From positions 60,097,481-60,161,480 of the forward strand of contig CM061236.1 in the NCBI GenBank assembly GCA_030848705.1: a stretch of 64,000 nucleotides of DNA, written 5' to 3'. Below, piece by piece: positions 21,901 to 27,198 of the stretch. Position 1 is the first letter of the stretch. Every line of letters begins with the position of its first letter. Position numbers and translations under genes: made by a program. The stretch comes from Heracleum sosnowskyi. Taxonomy: Eukaryota; Streptophyta; Magnoliopsida; Apiales; Apiaceae. The notes under the pieces are model-generated. The model was given only the letters and a program-made list of their open reading frames with translations. It made no database searches and had not been told where the DNA came from.

Positions 21901-24543
21901 AGAAGGATCTGGAATCCCAATTAAAGGCAATTAATGAGTCATAGCCTTTATCAACAAGGAAACGAATTTTTCAGCAATAAATACAATGTTTATCCAATAT
22001 CAAAAAGGAGACTTATTCGCTAAGACTCCTAAACATACCATAAATACTAGGCTCTAGATGCCTATATAAGGACCCTGATCCTACAATCAGAACTACGTTT
22101 TGGGCACAGCTCCATACGTCACAACGCCTCGAAGGCGCAACAAGCCACAAAGACACCCCTAGAACTACGTTTTAGACTTCGTCCACGAATAAGGACATAC
22201 AAGTCATCTACAACGTTTTAGACTTCATCCTCGAATAAAGACATACAAGTCACTACGTCCCTTGGTGTGCCCTTGCCACCATAGCCCCGACGGCAACACC
22301 AAGAACTACGTCTTTGGCTTGATTCTCAATAACGATTTGAGATACGTAGGCATCTTGTGAGGACCGATTTAGTCTCGAAACACAAGTGCAGCCATTAAAG
22401 CTTGAAAGCTCATTAAAACCCTCACATTAAATTCGTAAGCTCAGATTTTATTTCACAACACATTATTATTACTTTAAAATTATTAAACAGTATAAAAATT
22501 ATGTTATGATTATATAAAATTTTATTCTCATATTATTATAGTCTTTATCGATTTGAATTTGTTCTTAATTTATTTTAATACTTTATTGAAAGAAAGATAA
22601 AATTTCTATATTTAAAAGAATTAGTGGAAAAATAAATAAATTGGTGCTACACTTATAAAAAAATATTTATTAAAATTTAGATACTCAATTTACTATTTGA
22701 GTTCTATCCTGAGTTTTAGAAATTGAATTTTGATGATTTTACGACCCATATGAAACTAACGAAATTATCTTTAATTTAATGATGATTTAATAATTATTAT
22801 CTAAATTGACCAGTGACCTATCCATAAACCGAAAAGAAAAGATGGTTAAGTATTATATTCAAAATTATTGTTTATGAATATGAAACCCTCAATATTTTAA
22901 TAATATTTTGATATTATCCTTTTATGTTTATTATATGTAAAATAATATAATTATAATTTGGATTAATCAAATTGTTATGTTCCTTCAGAAAAAAAATGTT
23001 TAAATTTATTCATGTACATGAGTTCTCCTAAGTCTCTTATAACACAAGAGTCCACATGTTGTTATATGATATACATGAGCACTATATTGATAATTTTTAA
23101 TATTGTAATCTATATAAATTGTTATCTGATATTTGGTTTAACAATTATTATCTAACTCGAACTATACATAAATTAAAGAGAAAAGATATTTAAGAATTTT
23201 TGCATAGAAAAATTTTAAATTATCAAAATACACTTTTTAGTATTTAAATATAATTCTATTATTAATCAGATACACTTTTTAATATTAGATCTAACAATTC
23301 TCATCGATCTATTTAAAATCTAACTGTAATAATTAATTTGGTCGTATAGTGGTCGTACACGGACCAGATCGATTTTAATTTTTTCTTAAATTGATTTTAA
23401 TATTTTATTGAAATAAACATAGAATTTATAAATTTAAAAGAATTAGGAAAAAAAATTAAATTGGTGCTATAATAATAAAAAAATTATTAAAATTTAGATA
23501 ATCACTGTTTGGGCTCTATCTTGAGTTTTAGACAACAGATTTTAACAATTTTACAGCCCACGCGAAGCTAACAAAATTATCTTTAATTTAATGATGGTTT
23601 AATAATTATTATCTAACTGGAACTATCCATAAACTAAAGAGAAAAGATAATTCCGATTTTTTACATAAAGATTTCTATTCAATATAGAAAAACCTATTTA
23701 TAATTGGTTTAAATTAAAAAAATATATTAAAATTTAGATAATCACTTTACTGTTTGGGCTCTATCTTGAGTTTTAGACAACAGATTTTAACAATTTTACA
23801 GTCCACGCAAAGCTAACAAAATTATCTTTAATTTAATGATGATTTAATAATTATTATCTAACTGGAACTATCCATAAATTAAATAGAAAAGATAATTACG
23901 ATTTTTTACATAAAGATTTCTATTTAATATAGAAAACCTATTTATAATTGGTTTAAATTATCAAAATACACATTTTAGTATTTAAATACTATCCTATTAT
24001 TAATCAAATACAACTTTTAATATTATATCTAACGGTCCTCATCTATTTGAATATTTATAGTTTTATAATCCAACGGATCATATACTTTTGGTAGTACACC
24101 AAAATTTTGGATAAAATCTCCCTTACGCTTATTATATATAAGGAGTTAATAAGGAGTTAATTTCTTCATTCCTCATTATTATGCTACACTTTATTATATT
24201 TCTTCATTCCTCATTATTATGCTACACTTTATTATATTTCTTTCTCGTTGTTCGCACTGCTCTCCCCCTGACTACTAATTCAGAAATTCCTGGTTCCGCT
24301 GCACGATCACCTTTTTCACTCATAATTCAGTTTTTAGAATTTTAGGCGTCAGAAATCAAAAAGAAACATACATACAGTTTGGCGTATATCCTGGCCATGC
24401 AAATCCTGAAGAATGTCAAGAAAACGATCCAAGAGCAAAGCATCATACTCCACCAGCTTATCATCTTCTGATACTTTTCTTGGTGCCAACAGCCTCAATT
24501 GTGCATCTATTGATCCCATCTTTTCCACTTTTCTACTTGCCAT
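666..24543 (-). CDS. PPC: Phosphoenolpyruvate carboxylase, plant-type, C3 isoform (10 exons)
   Basis: Cytosolic enzyme that carboxylates PEP with bicarbonate to oxaloacetate and phosphate, replenishing the TCA cycle. Coding exons: 24376-24543, 5936-6327, 5759-5843, 5202-5424, 4156-4259, 3972-4059, 3408-3562, 1991-2989, 1307-1693, 666-962. All introns are GT-AG and phases match, giving 965 residues, the usual length of plant-type enzymes. Visible landmarks are the N-terminal phosphorylation motif with Ser11 (SIDAQLR), catalytic TAHPTQ with His172, the Gly/Arg loop GRGGTVGRGGGP around 634-645, Lys628 (known mono-ubiquitination site), and C-terminal QNTG. Residue 774 is Ala (WIFAWTQ) and 884 is Arg (KQRL); C4 enzymes have Ser774 and, in Flaveria, Gly884, so this is a C3-type housekeeping enzyme. 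Start chosen at MASRK because upstream in-frame codons lack an ATG. The oddity is the 18-kb first intron filled with transposons. No premature stop or frameshift seen. Confidence 0.97.
1190..1250 (-). repeat. tRNA/SINE-like Pol III box pair in PEPC intron 9
   Basis: On the minus strand, a perfect A-box-like TAGCCTAACGG (1224-1234) is followed by a B-box-like GGTTCGAGGC (1196-1205). The gap is about 18 bases, shorter than the 30-40 usual in tRNAs and SINEs, so this would be a degenerate SINE head or a chance match. Confidence 0.25.
1307..1693 (-). CDS. PPC: PEP carboxylase exon 9
   Basis: 387-base exon, residues 739-867, starting [20 protein letters not shown]. It contains the C3/C4 diagnostic position 774 as Ala in IPWIFAWTQT. 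It ends SLLLQ at CAG/gtaatc. Confidence 0.95.
1991..2989 (-). CDS. PPC: PEP carboxylase exon 8 (catalytic core)
   Basis: The large 999-base exon encodes residues 406-738. It includes VRLDIRQESDRHTDV, VMIGYSDSGKDAG, the FHGRGGTVGRGGGP loop and [20 protein letters not shown]. Acceptor ctgtag, donor CTT/gtgagt, phase 0 at both ends. Confidence 0.96.
3408..3562 (-). CDS. PPC: PEP carboxylase exon 7
   Basis: 155-base exon encoding EFWKQIPPNEPYRVILGDVR through LTNVEQ. Acceptor ttacag, donor CAG/gttcat, ending in phase 0. Confidence 0.94.
3972..4059 (-). CDS. PPC: PEP carboxylase exon 6
   Basis: 88-base exon encoding LSMWRCSDELGSRADELHKS through KHYI plus the first base of a Glu codon. Acceptor tcag, donor ATTG/gtatgc. 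Confidence 0.94.
4156..4259 (-). CDS. PPC: PEP carboxylase exon 5
   Basis: 104-base exon encoding [20 protein letters not shown] through EDLMFE. It completes the Gly codon split with exon 4 and ends in phase 0 at GAG/gtaata. Confidence 0.94.
5202..5424 (-). CDS. PPC: PEP carboxylase exon 4
   Basis: 223-base exon encoding IQAAFRTDEIRRT through SSWMGGDRDG. Acceptor gtag, donor ATG/gtatac, phase 1. The WMGGDRDGNP block, which spans into exon 5, is a conserved PEP carboxylase signature involved in substrate binding. Confidence 0.94.
5759..5843 (-). CDS. PPC: PEP carboxylase exon 3
   Basis: Short 85-base exon encoding IRDCVAQFYAKDITPDDKQE and ending LQRE, between a ttccag acceptor and a gtatgt donor. 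It restores phase 0 after exon 2. Confidence 0.94.
5936..6327 (-). CDS. PPC: PEP carboxylase exon 2
   Basis: Encodes residues 57-186, starting VQDCYELSAEYEGK after a ttattag acceptor. It carries catalytic His172 in TAHPTQ and ends within the Arg codon of QKHAR (AG/gttggt donor, phase 2). Confidence 0.95.
6883..6956 (+). repeat. 38-bp tandem repeat, left edge of intron insertion
   Basis: Two near-identical copies of a unit reading TTCATTCCTCATTATTATGC followed by TACACTTTATTATAT. The same unit occurs twice at 24161-24238, on the other side of the inserted block. Between them lies all the transposon-derived DNA, so the unit brackets the insertion. Confidence 0.8.
6957..11598 (-). mobile_element. 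AT-rich Helitron-like repeat unit 1
   Basis: Very AT-rich, non-coding and internally repetitive; modules around the words TTTAATTTAATTATGG and TATCTAACTGGAACTATCC recur many times. The left edge has the remnant hairpin CGTGCGATGCACG. The block is matched, module for module and in order, by unit 2 to its right. No transposase, helicase or long ORF is present, so it would be a non-autonomous element. Confidence 0.5.
8998..9708. mobile_element. About 700-bp insertion inside unit 1
   Basis: Present in unit 1 but absent at the equivalent point of unit 2, near 13697, where the flanking sequences run straight on. The left part carries GAAGACCTGGAGACCAATTC and the right part, on the opposite strand, carries TAACTGGAGACCGAGACC and GTTACACC. 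This suggests weak, degenerate inverted ends. Family not identified. Confidence 0.4.
11599..11625 (-). other. Helitron-type 3' terminus (hairpin + CTAG)
   Basis: Six-base-pair perfect stem CCGTGC/GCACGG (11611-11616 and 11620-11625) with a three-base loop, eight bases from CTAG (11599-11602). The flanking base 11598 gives T on the element strand, as Helitrons require. Confidence 0.6.
13816..14534 (+). repeat. Tat element 5' LTR
   Basis: 719 bp, TGATATGG to CACAACA. A TATATAA box is at 14137-14143. Imperfect tandem repeats of about 52 bp (CGTTTTAGACTTC blocks) are at 14236-14332. Confidence 0.95.
14536..14553 (+). other. Primer binding site of Tat element
   Basis: TGGCGCCGT one to two bases after the LTR matches the 3' end of plant tRNA-Asp; the match then weakens (CTATGGG). 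Confidence 0.65.
14568..15869 (+). pseudogene. Tat gag, broken by in-frame stops
   Basis: Gag polyprotein segment that would form the particle and bind RNA. It starts ATG at 14568 (MANTRRTTRDTQ) and stays in one frame through to pol. It has a Pro/Thr-rich leader, a short coiled coil (LAALEAETARLKKLLAEEEA, about 15150-15205), and the retrotransposon gag domain with MAQRWYNRLPPNSI and DYINRFTREA at about 15390-15830. Three TAA stops interrupt the frame at 14982, 15120 and 15831, each where related proteins suggest Gln. The element cannot make full-length Gag without readthrough. Confidence 0.85.
15870..18647 (+). CDS. Tat pol fragment: zinc knuckle, protease, reverse transcriptase, RNase H
   Basis: Open for 925 codons in the same frame as gag. 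In order: a CxFHxxxGHxTxxC knuckle (about 16140-16181), an aspartic protease VLVDNGASVDILF (about 16566-16604), RT with MCVDFTDLN, MAFGLKNAGATYQ and catalytic YVDDML (17683-17700), the Gypsy RNase H (about 18080-18400), then the start of a second RNase H with LYFDGGS (about 18567). It ends at TAA 18645-18647 in the middle of that domain, so this is a truncation and not the natural end. The FVDN-type protease motif DNGAS is usual for the lineage. Confidence 0.88.
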   Translation: MRKHEPTTGGNGNSKKRKETQEYDVKEKFPRTSKGSDSPPKRSNVGPKFTEYARLNTPRSQILMEIAKEEDLKWPKPMRVDLSKRNQNQFCRFHKEVGHDTDDCRQLKDEIEFLIRRGKLSKFTKDGNQGSHRGNYERKDYDRRDNDQDRNPKPRGPVINMIFGGPTAVGSSRNSRKAYAREVMIVVGEAPKRARTEVSIGFDDSDLEGVKFPHDDPLVIVPVIGNSETKRVLVDNGASVDILFHDAFIKMGYTDSQLTPSNMPIYGFNGVESKVEGTIQLPMTMGQGMSTSTQMMNFVVIEATSTYNAILGRTGLHEFKAVASSYHLKIKFPTRNGIGEERGDQKMARSCYVAALRPDGIGGQVLPIGDMNTNDNEDRRGKPAEDLIPILLVLGEPEKVTYVGALLPEPLKSKLISFLQENNDVFAWTATNMPEIDPQLITHKLNVDPERKTVKQKKRSFAPERLEAIKQEVEKLLEAGFIEEIQFPEWLANPVMVKKANGKWRMCVDFTDLNDACPKDFFPLPRIDALIDATVGHEMLSFMDGFSGYNQIKMHKDDISKVSFITDFGVFCYLVMAFGLKNAGATYQRLVNKIFEHLIGKTMEVYVDDMLVKSLDKANHIEHLRKAFEVLRHHKMMLNLAKCAFGVGSGKFLGLMVSKRGIKANPDKIKEILDMEPPQTIKEVQKLTGRVAALGRFISKSGEKCLPFFKALKNVKFFEWTAESQEAFEALKKYMAEPPLLAKPKPGEVLYLYLAVSNTALRAVLVKEELKVQKLIYYVSKILHGAEINYSMIQKFALALIMASRKLRPYFQAHKIEVLTNQPPRNILHSPQVSGRLIKWAIELGEFVIMYKPRTTIKAQTLADFMVECTIDNQEVGGQEVSVEDKEDEEMVSKECWVLYFDGGSKTKSSGVGLVLQSPDGFLIE
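18648..19453 (+). pseudogene. Tat pol fragment: second RNase H and N-terminal integrase
   Basis: Continues the same frame after the TAA at 18645: NNEAEYEALIAGL and GDSRLVVSQ complete the archaeal-type RNase H characteristic of Tat elements, then integrase starts. In the HHCC zinc finger the second CxxC cysteine is Tyr (CERY, about 19340-19351), which should harm zinc binding. A single-base deletion at about 19453 shifts the frame just before the first catalytic Asp of integrase. Confidence 0.85.
19454..20263 (+). pseudogene. Tat integrase catalytic core and C-terminus
   Basis: Frame shifted relative to upstream pol. The integrase triad is present: DYFTKW (about 19487), VTDNGTQF (about 19604) and NGQAEVANR. 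The GDLVLRK motif region follows a TGA at 20075-20077. Another TAA at 20237-20239 interrupts WHA/NLKVYYV before the likely natural stop at 20261-20263. Confidence 0.85.
20264..21741 (+). repeat. Tat 3' non-coding region with GGTCGAAA repeats
   Basis: No gene. A small array of AGCCCAGAATCTTCAAAGAA units lies at 20690-20760. From 21060 to 21660 about 25 degenerate copies of a GAGGTCGAAA core alternate with GACCT, several forming short palindromes such as AGGTCGAAAATGACCT. Polypurine tract at 21728-21741. Confidence 0.8.
21742..22460 (+). repeat. Tat element 3' LTR
   Basis: 719 bp, identical to the 5' LTR by direct reading, TATATAA at 22063-22069, followed by the target duplication CATTA (22461-22465). 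Confidence 0.95.
24161..24238 (+). repeat. 38-bp tandem repeat, right edge of intron insertion
   Basis: Two copies of the unit also found at 6883-6956, here adjacent to native intron sequence leading to exon 1. Either the ancestral intron held a tandem array that was split by the insertion, or the array was duplicated with it. Confidence 0.8.
24376..24543 (-). CDS. PPC: PEP carboxylase exon 1
   Basis: Encodes residues 1-56, from MASRKVEK to HGQDIRQT. It contains the regulatory Ser11 in the KxxSIDAQLR context, the target of PEPC kinase in plant-type enzymes. The donor site is ACT/gtatgt in phase 0. It joins exon 2 beginning GTG-CAA-GAC (VQD), exactly the family sequence across this junction, although 18 kb separates the two exons. 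Confidence 0.95.
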
Positions 24544-24760
24544 TTTACTCTTCACAGCTTTAGAATTTCTGATTTATATTAAAGCAGCTGATATATATAT
24601 ATATATATATTTAAATAAAATAAATATGCAGGAAGTGGTAGAAGAGAGAAGTGAAGAGACCTCTGTTTTCTTGTACATGTAACATGTGTAAAACAACTGG
24701 ACTCATATATAGACACGGAGTGAGAGATATTATTTATTTCCTTTTTTTACAGTATTATTC
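24544..24760 (-). promoter_or_regulatory. PPC: Putative PEP carboxylase promoter and 5' UTR
   Basis: On the minus strand a CTATATATG box lies at about 24704-24712, roughly 165 bases upstream of the ATG. It is followed by a pyrimidine-rich stretch (TCTCTTCACTTCTCTCTTC at about 24640-24660) typical of plant leaders. An (AT)n microsatellite (24591-24610) lies within the presumed leader. A 5' UTR intron is not excluded. Confidence 0.4.
24591..24610. repeat. (AT)n microsatellite
   Basis: About ten AT dinucleotides between the putative TATA box and the ATG of PEP carboxylase. Confidence 0.9.
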
Positions 24761-24840
24761 TTTTTTAATAATAAATGTTTTTACGGCCTTGATAGTTGAT
24801 AGTATGTGCATTTTTTAGCATCATCCATGCAATCAACTTA

Positions 24841-25006
24841 CGGTTAAACCTCGATAAATGAATAACGGAGAATTTTATTCGTTTATCGAGATTATTCATT
24901 TATCGAGATTAAAAATGTACTATTTATATTATATTGGGATCAAAAAAAATTATTCATTTGATGAGGTTATTCGTTTAACGAATATTCATTTATCGAGGTT
25001 CTACTG
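24841..25006. mobile_element. pogo/Emigrant-like MITE
   Basis: 166-bp non-coding element with inverted ends: left CGGTTAAACCTCGATAAATG, right (reverse complement) CAGTAGAACCTCGATAAATG. It is flanked by TA dinucleotides at 24839-24840 and 25007-25008. The CAGTAgAACCTC end and TA target site match the pogo-like Emigrant/Lemi family of Tc1/mariner elements. It lies about 300 bp upstream of the PEP carboxylase start codon. Confidence 0.75.
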
Positions 25007-25469
25007 TATTATCCCTTTTTTTCCTTATATCATTTTCGACGAAAATTGAAAAATATATGATTTTGTAATATAATGATATTAAATGAAAACTAAAAATATC
25101 TTTTTCAAACTTTGTTTGTTTGTTAATCTTATCTGGGAATGTCTTTACTAAATTTAAATATGCTTTAGCTTTATTTTGTAGTTAATTAATTTATTGTTGT
25201 TTTTAAATATGAGTTTTTCCTCTTTTTTTGAAATGGGGTTAATTGAATATTGTAGAGGTATCTTAATTTGCTTTACGAAATTAGAATGTCCGAATATGCT
25301 GATGGATATTTGCTAGGAAGCGTGATTATGGACGATGCTAAACATTAATCAGCATTCGCACTAATAAAGAGAACCAAATGCTTGGACTTCCCTTTTGCTA
25401 TTGCGTTTTGTTTTAAAATTTTATTCATTTTTTTATTTAGCAATAAAATAAATAAATTATTAACTGTAA

Positions 25470-25552
25470 TGATAACCTTTTTTTTTTTGACAAGAATGTA
25501 ATGATAACCTTTTTTTTTTTTTTTTGACAAGAATGTAATGATAACCTTTTTG
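25470..25552. repeat. Tandem poly-T/GACAAGAATGTAATGATAACC repeat
   Basis: Three copies of TGTAATGATAACC and two of TTGACAAGAA separated by poly-T runs. The surrounding 25009-25576 is AT-rich with no gene seen. Confidence 0.75.
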
Positions 25553-25576
25553 CTAGATATATAGTGTTATAATTTG

Positions 25577-26215
25577 TTTTAGAGAAATTATCAAAAATAC
25601 TATTTTTTTTAATTTTTTTTGTGATATTATCATTTTCTGAAAATATTTATAAAAATACGGTATGCAACTAGATGCAACCATATACAACCTAAAAATATTT
25701 GCAAAAATATTGTCCGTAACCCAAGCGCAAACTAGACGCAACTTTTTAAAATTCGAAGAACCACCATGAATTCCGACGAACTTAAAACTACTCAAAGCTC
25801 AAAGATTTTTATATAAACAATCTTTAATTATAACGATGTACAATGCTCCGCAACCCATAACATCAAACTCTAATCCAAATCTCAAGAACAGTTTATAAAA
25901 CTTGAAATTAAAATTGAAAATTGATCCACTTACTCCAATGTTTCCATTAACCTTTCAGTTAATCGGCCCTGCAGGGCATTTGCTTACAACCTATTATGCA
26001 ATTAAAGATGATTCAAATTATTAAATTTTTATAAGTTGATTTTGGTTGTAGTTGCAGATATAGTTGCATTTAGTTGCAGACCGTATTTTTGCAAATATTT
26101 TCAAAAAGTTGGTATTTTTACAAATATGTTGATATTTTTGCAAAAAATTCAAAAAAAAACATAGTATTTTTTCAAAAAAAATTCTAAGATCAGGTATTTA
26201 TGAAAAAAAATCCAT
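25577..26215. mobile_element. Long inverted-repeat element, MULE-like MITE
   Basis: The left arm (about 25577-25700) reads, reverse complemented, as the right arm (about 26050-26215). Shared blocks include GCAACTAGATGCAAC against GTTGCATTTAGTTGC, and CCGTATTTTTGCAAATATTTTC on the right against the same word inverted on the left. Arms are well over 80 bp and imperfect. The core (25700-26040) has no coding potential. Long arms without a transposase fit a non-autonomous Mutator-like element; target duplications not resolved. Confidence 0.5.
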
Positions 26216-27198
26216 TTTTTATTCATCTTTTAAAATATTTTAATTAATTATAATGTACATGATCCATACTAAATTATTAAAGCAGAACTTATGTAGTCGA
26301 CCGATGGTTGGATACTTTGAACCAAAAATTAAAATACAATTTTTTTGATTCTTTTCTGAGATTAAGCCCTAACATTACTTTCTAGTATTTCATAAAAAGT
26401 GCACTACTTCGATTCCTAACTAGCACGAACATTTAATAAATTATATAAAAAGCGCTCTATTCCGTTTCACTTAATTGTTAATACAATTGAGCATGTTAAG
26501 AGAATATATATACACTATACACTAGTTACTGTTCTGCCCAAAATCTCAGCTCAATTTAAGGCTCACATGTAATATAGGCCCAACTTGTATGGATTTGGTG
26601 AGATTTCGATGTACTGAGGTTCAGCTTCATAGTGCCAAGGTTCAGGTTCGCAGTATTGAGGAACAGGTTCAGGTTCAGGGTGTTTTGACTGCAGGCACAT
26701 GTTTAGGTGCAGGGTGGTCTGAACCTCTCCGGGATAGAACCAGAGTTAGACAAGGACTCAGCTTCCTATACTTTAGGAGCATGGAATTACTCTTGGCGAA
26801 GGACTTCTAGGCTTAATAAAACATAATGGATGGGACAATTACAATCAATATAGGACTTATATTGATTGATTCAGATATACATTAAATACATGAGATTTTG
26901 TAGGACTTAGTGATGGACATGAACTAGGACACTGGAAAGCTTAGCTACAGGTGTATAATTCGACTGTAACTCTAAGATGGATTATCTTAGAGTGGCCGAA
27001 TTCGCAGTAAAGAAGAAGTATAAACCTAATAGAACTACATGGGGCTTGATTCCTATAAATAGGATATGTAGGCACTTGACTAAGGGATATTCGGATTTTC
27101 ACTCTCTACACACATAAGGCTCGTGTACCCTCAGTGATACATTTTCCGGTGAATTGGCTGGCCGAGTAGGATTTACTCCGCCCTCTTCATCCGGTGGT
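26216..27198. other. Non-coding spacer
   Basis: No gene recognised. A short GGTTCAGGTTC-type repeat is at 26637-26681. The end of this spacer (about 27040-27198) has features of LTR or leader sequence of an unidentified element (TATAAATAGG at about 27053) but no partner copy in the window. Confidence 0.4.

Larger units (their letters stand above)
13816..22460 (+). mobile_element. Tat-type Ty3/Gypsy LTR retrotransposon, complete and recent
   Basis: 8,645-bp element with 719-bp LTRs that are identical at every base I compared. Both LTRs begin TG and end CA, and 5-bp target duplications CATTA lie at 13811-13815 and 22461-22465. A primer site follows the 5' LTR and a polypurine tract GTTGGGGGGCAAA precedes the 3' LTR. 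One reading frame from 14568 covers gag, protease, RT, RNase H, a second RNase H and most of integrase, which is the Tat arrangement. It is broken by several stops and one frameshift. It lies inside PEP carboxylase intron 1, antisense to the gene. Confidence 0.95.
11599..24140 (-). mobile_element. AT-rich Helitron-like repeat unit 2 (interrupted by a Tat element)
   Basis: On the minus strand its end reads CCGTGC-ATC-GCACGG, then about eight bases, then CTAG followed by T (11598-11625). This is the classic Helitron 3' end: a short GC-rich hairpin upstream of CTAG and insertion before T. The body repeats unit 1 at high identity: 11610-13700 matches 6957-8990, and 13705-24140 without the LTR element matches 9710-11590. 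A matching 5' TC end is not clear. Confidence 0.5.
6328..24375 (-). other. PPC: Giant first intron of PEP carboxylase (18,048 bp)
   Basis: Defined by the donor ACT/gtatgt at 24375 and the acceptor ttattag at 6328. Flanking codons join T-V-Q-D in phase. The intron holds about 0.55 kb of apparently native sequence at the exon 2 end and about 0.1-0.2 kb at the exon 1 end. The rest is AT-rich Helitron-like repeat and one complete Tat-type LTR retrotransposon. First introns of plant PEPC genes are ordinarily far smaller. Confidence 0.9.

Noticed and set aside
24349..24555. Separate short gene of 68 codons starting at 24555
   Set aside because: The codon at 24555 is GTG, and the frame is PEP carboxylase exon 1 from ATG 24543 to the donor at 24376, joining exon 2 in phase.
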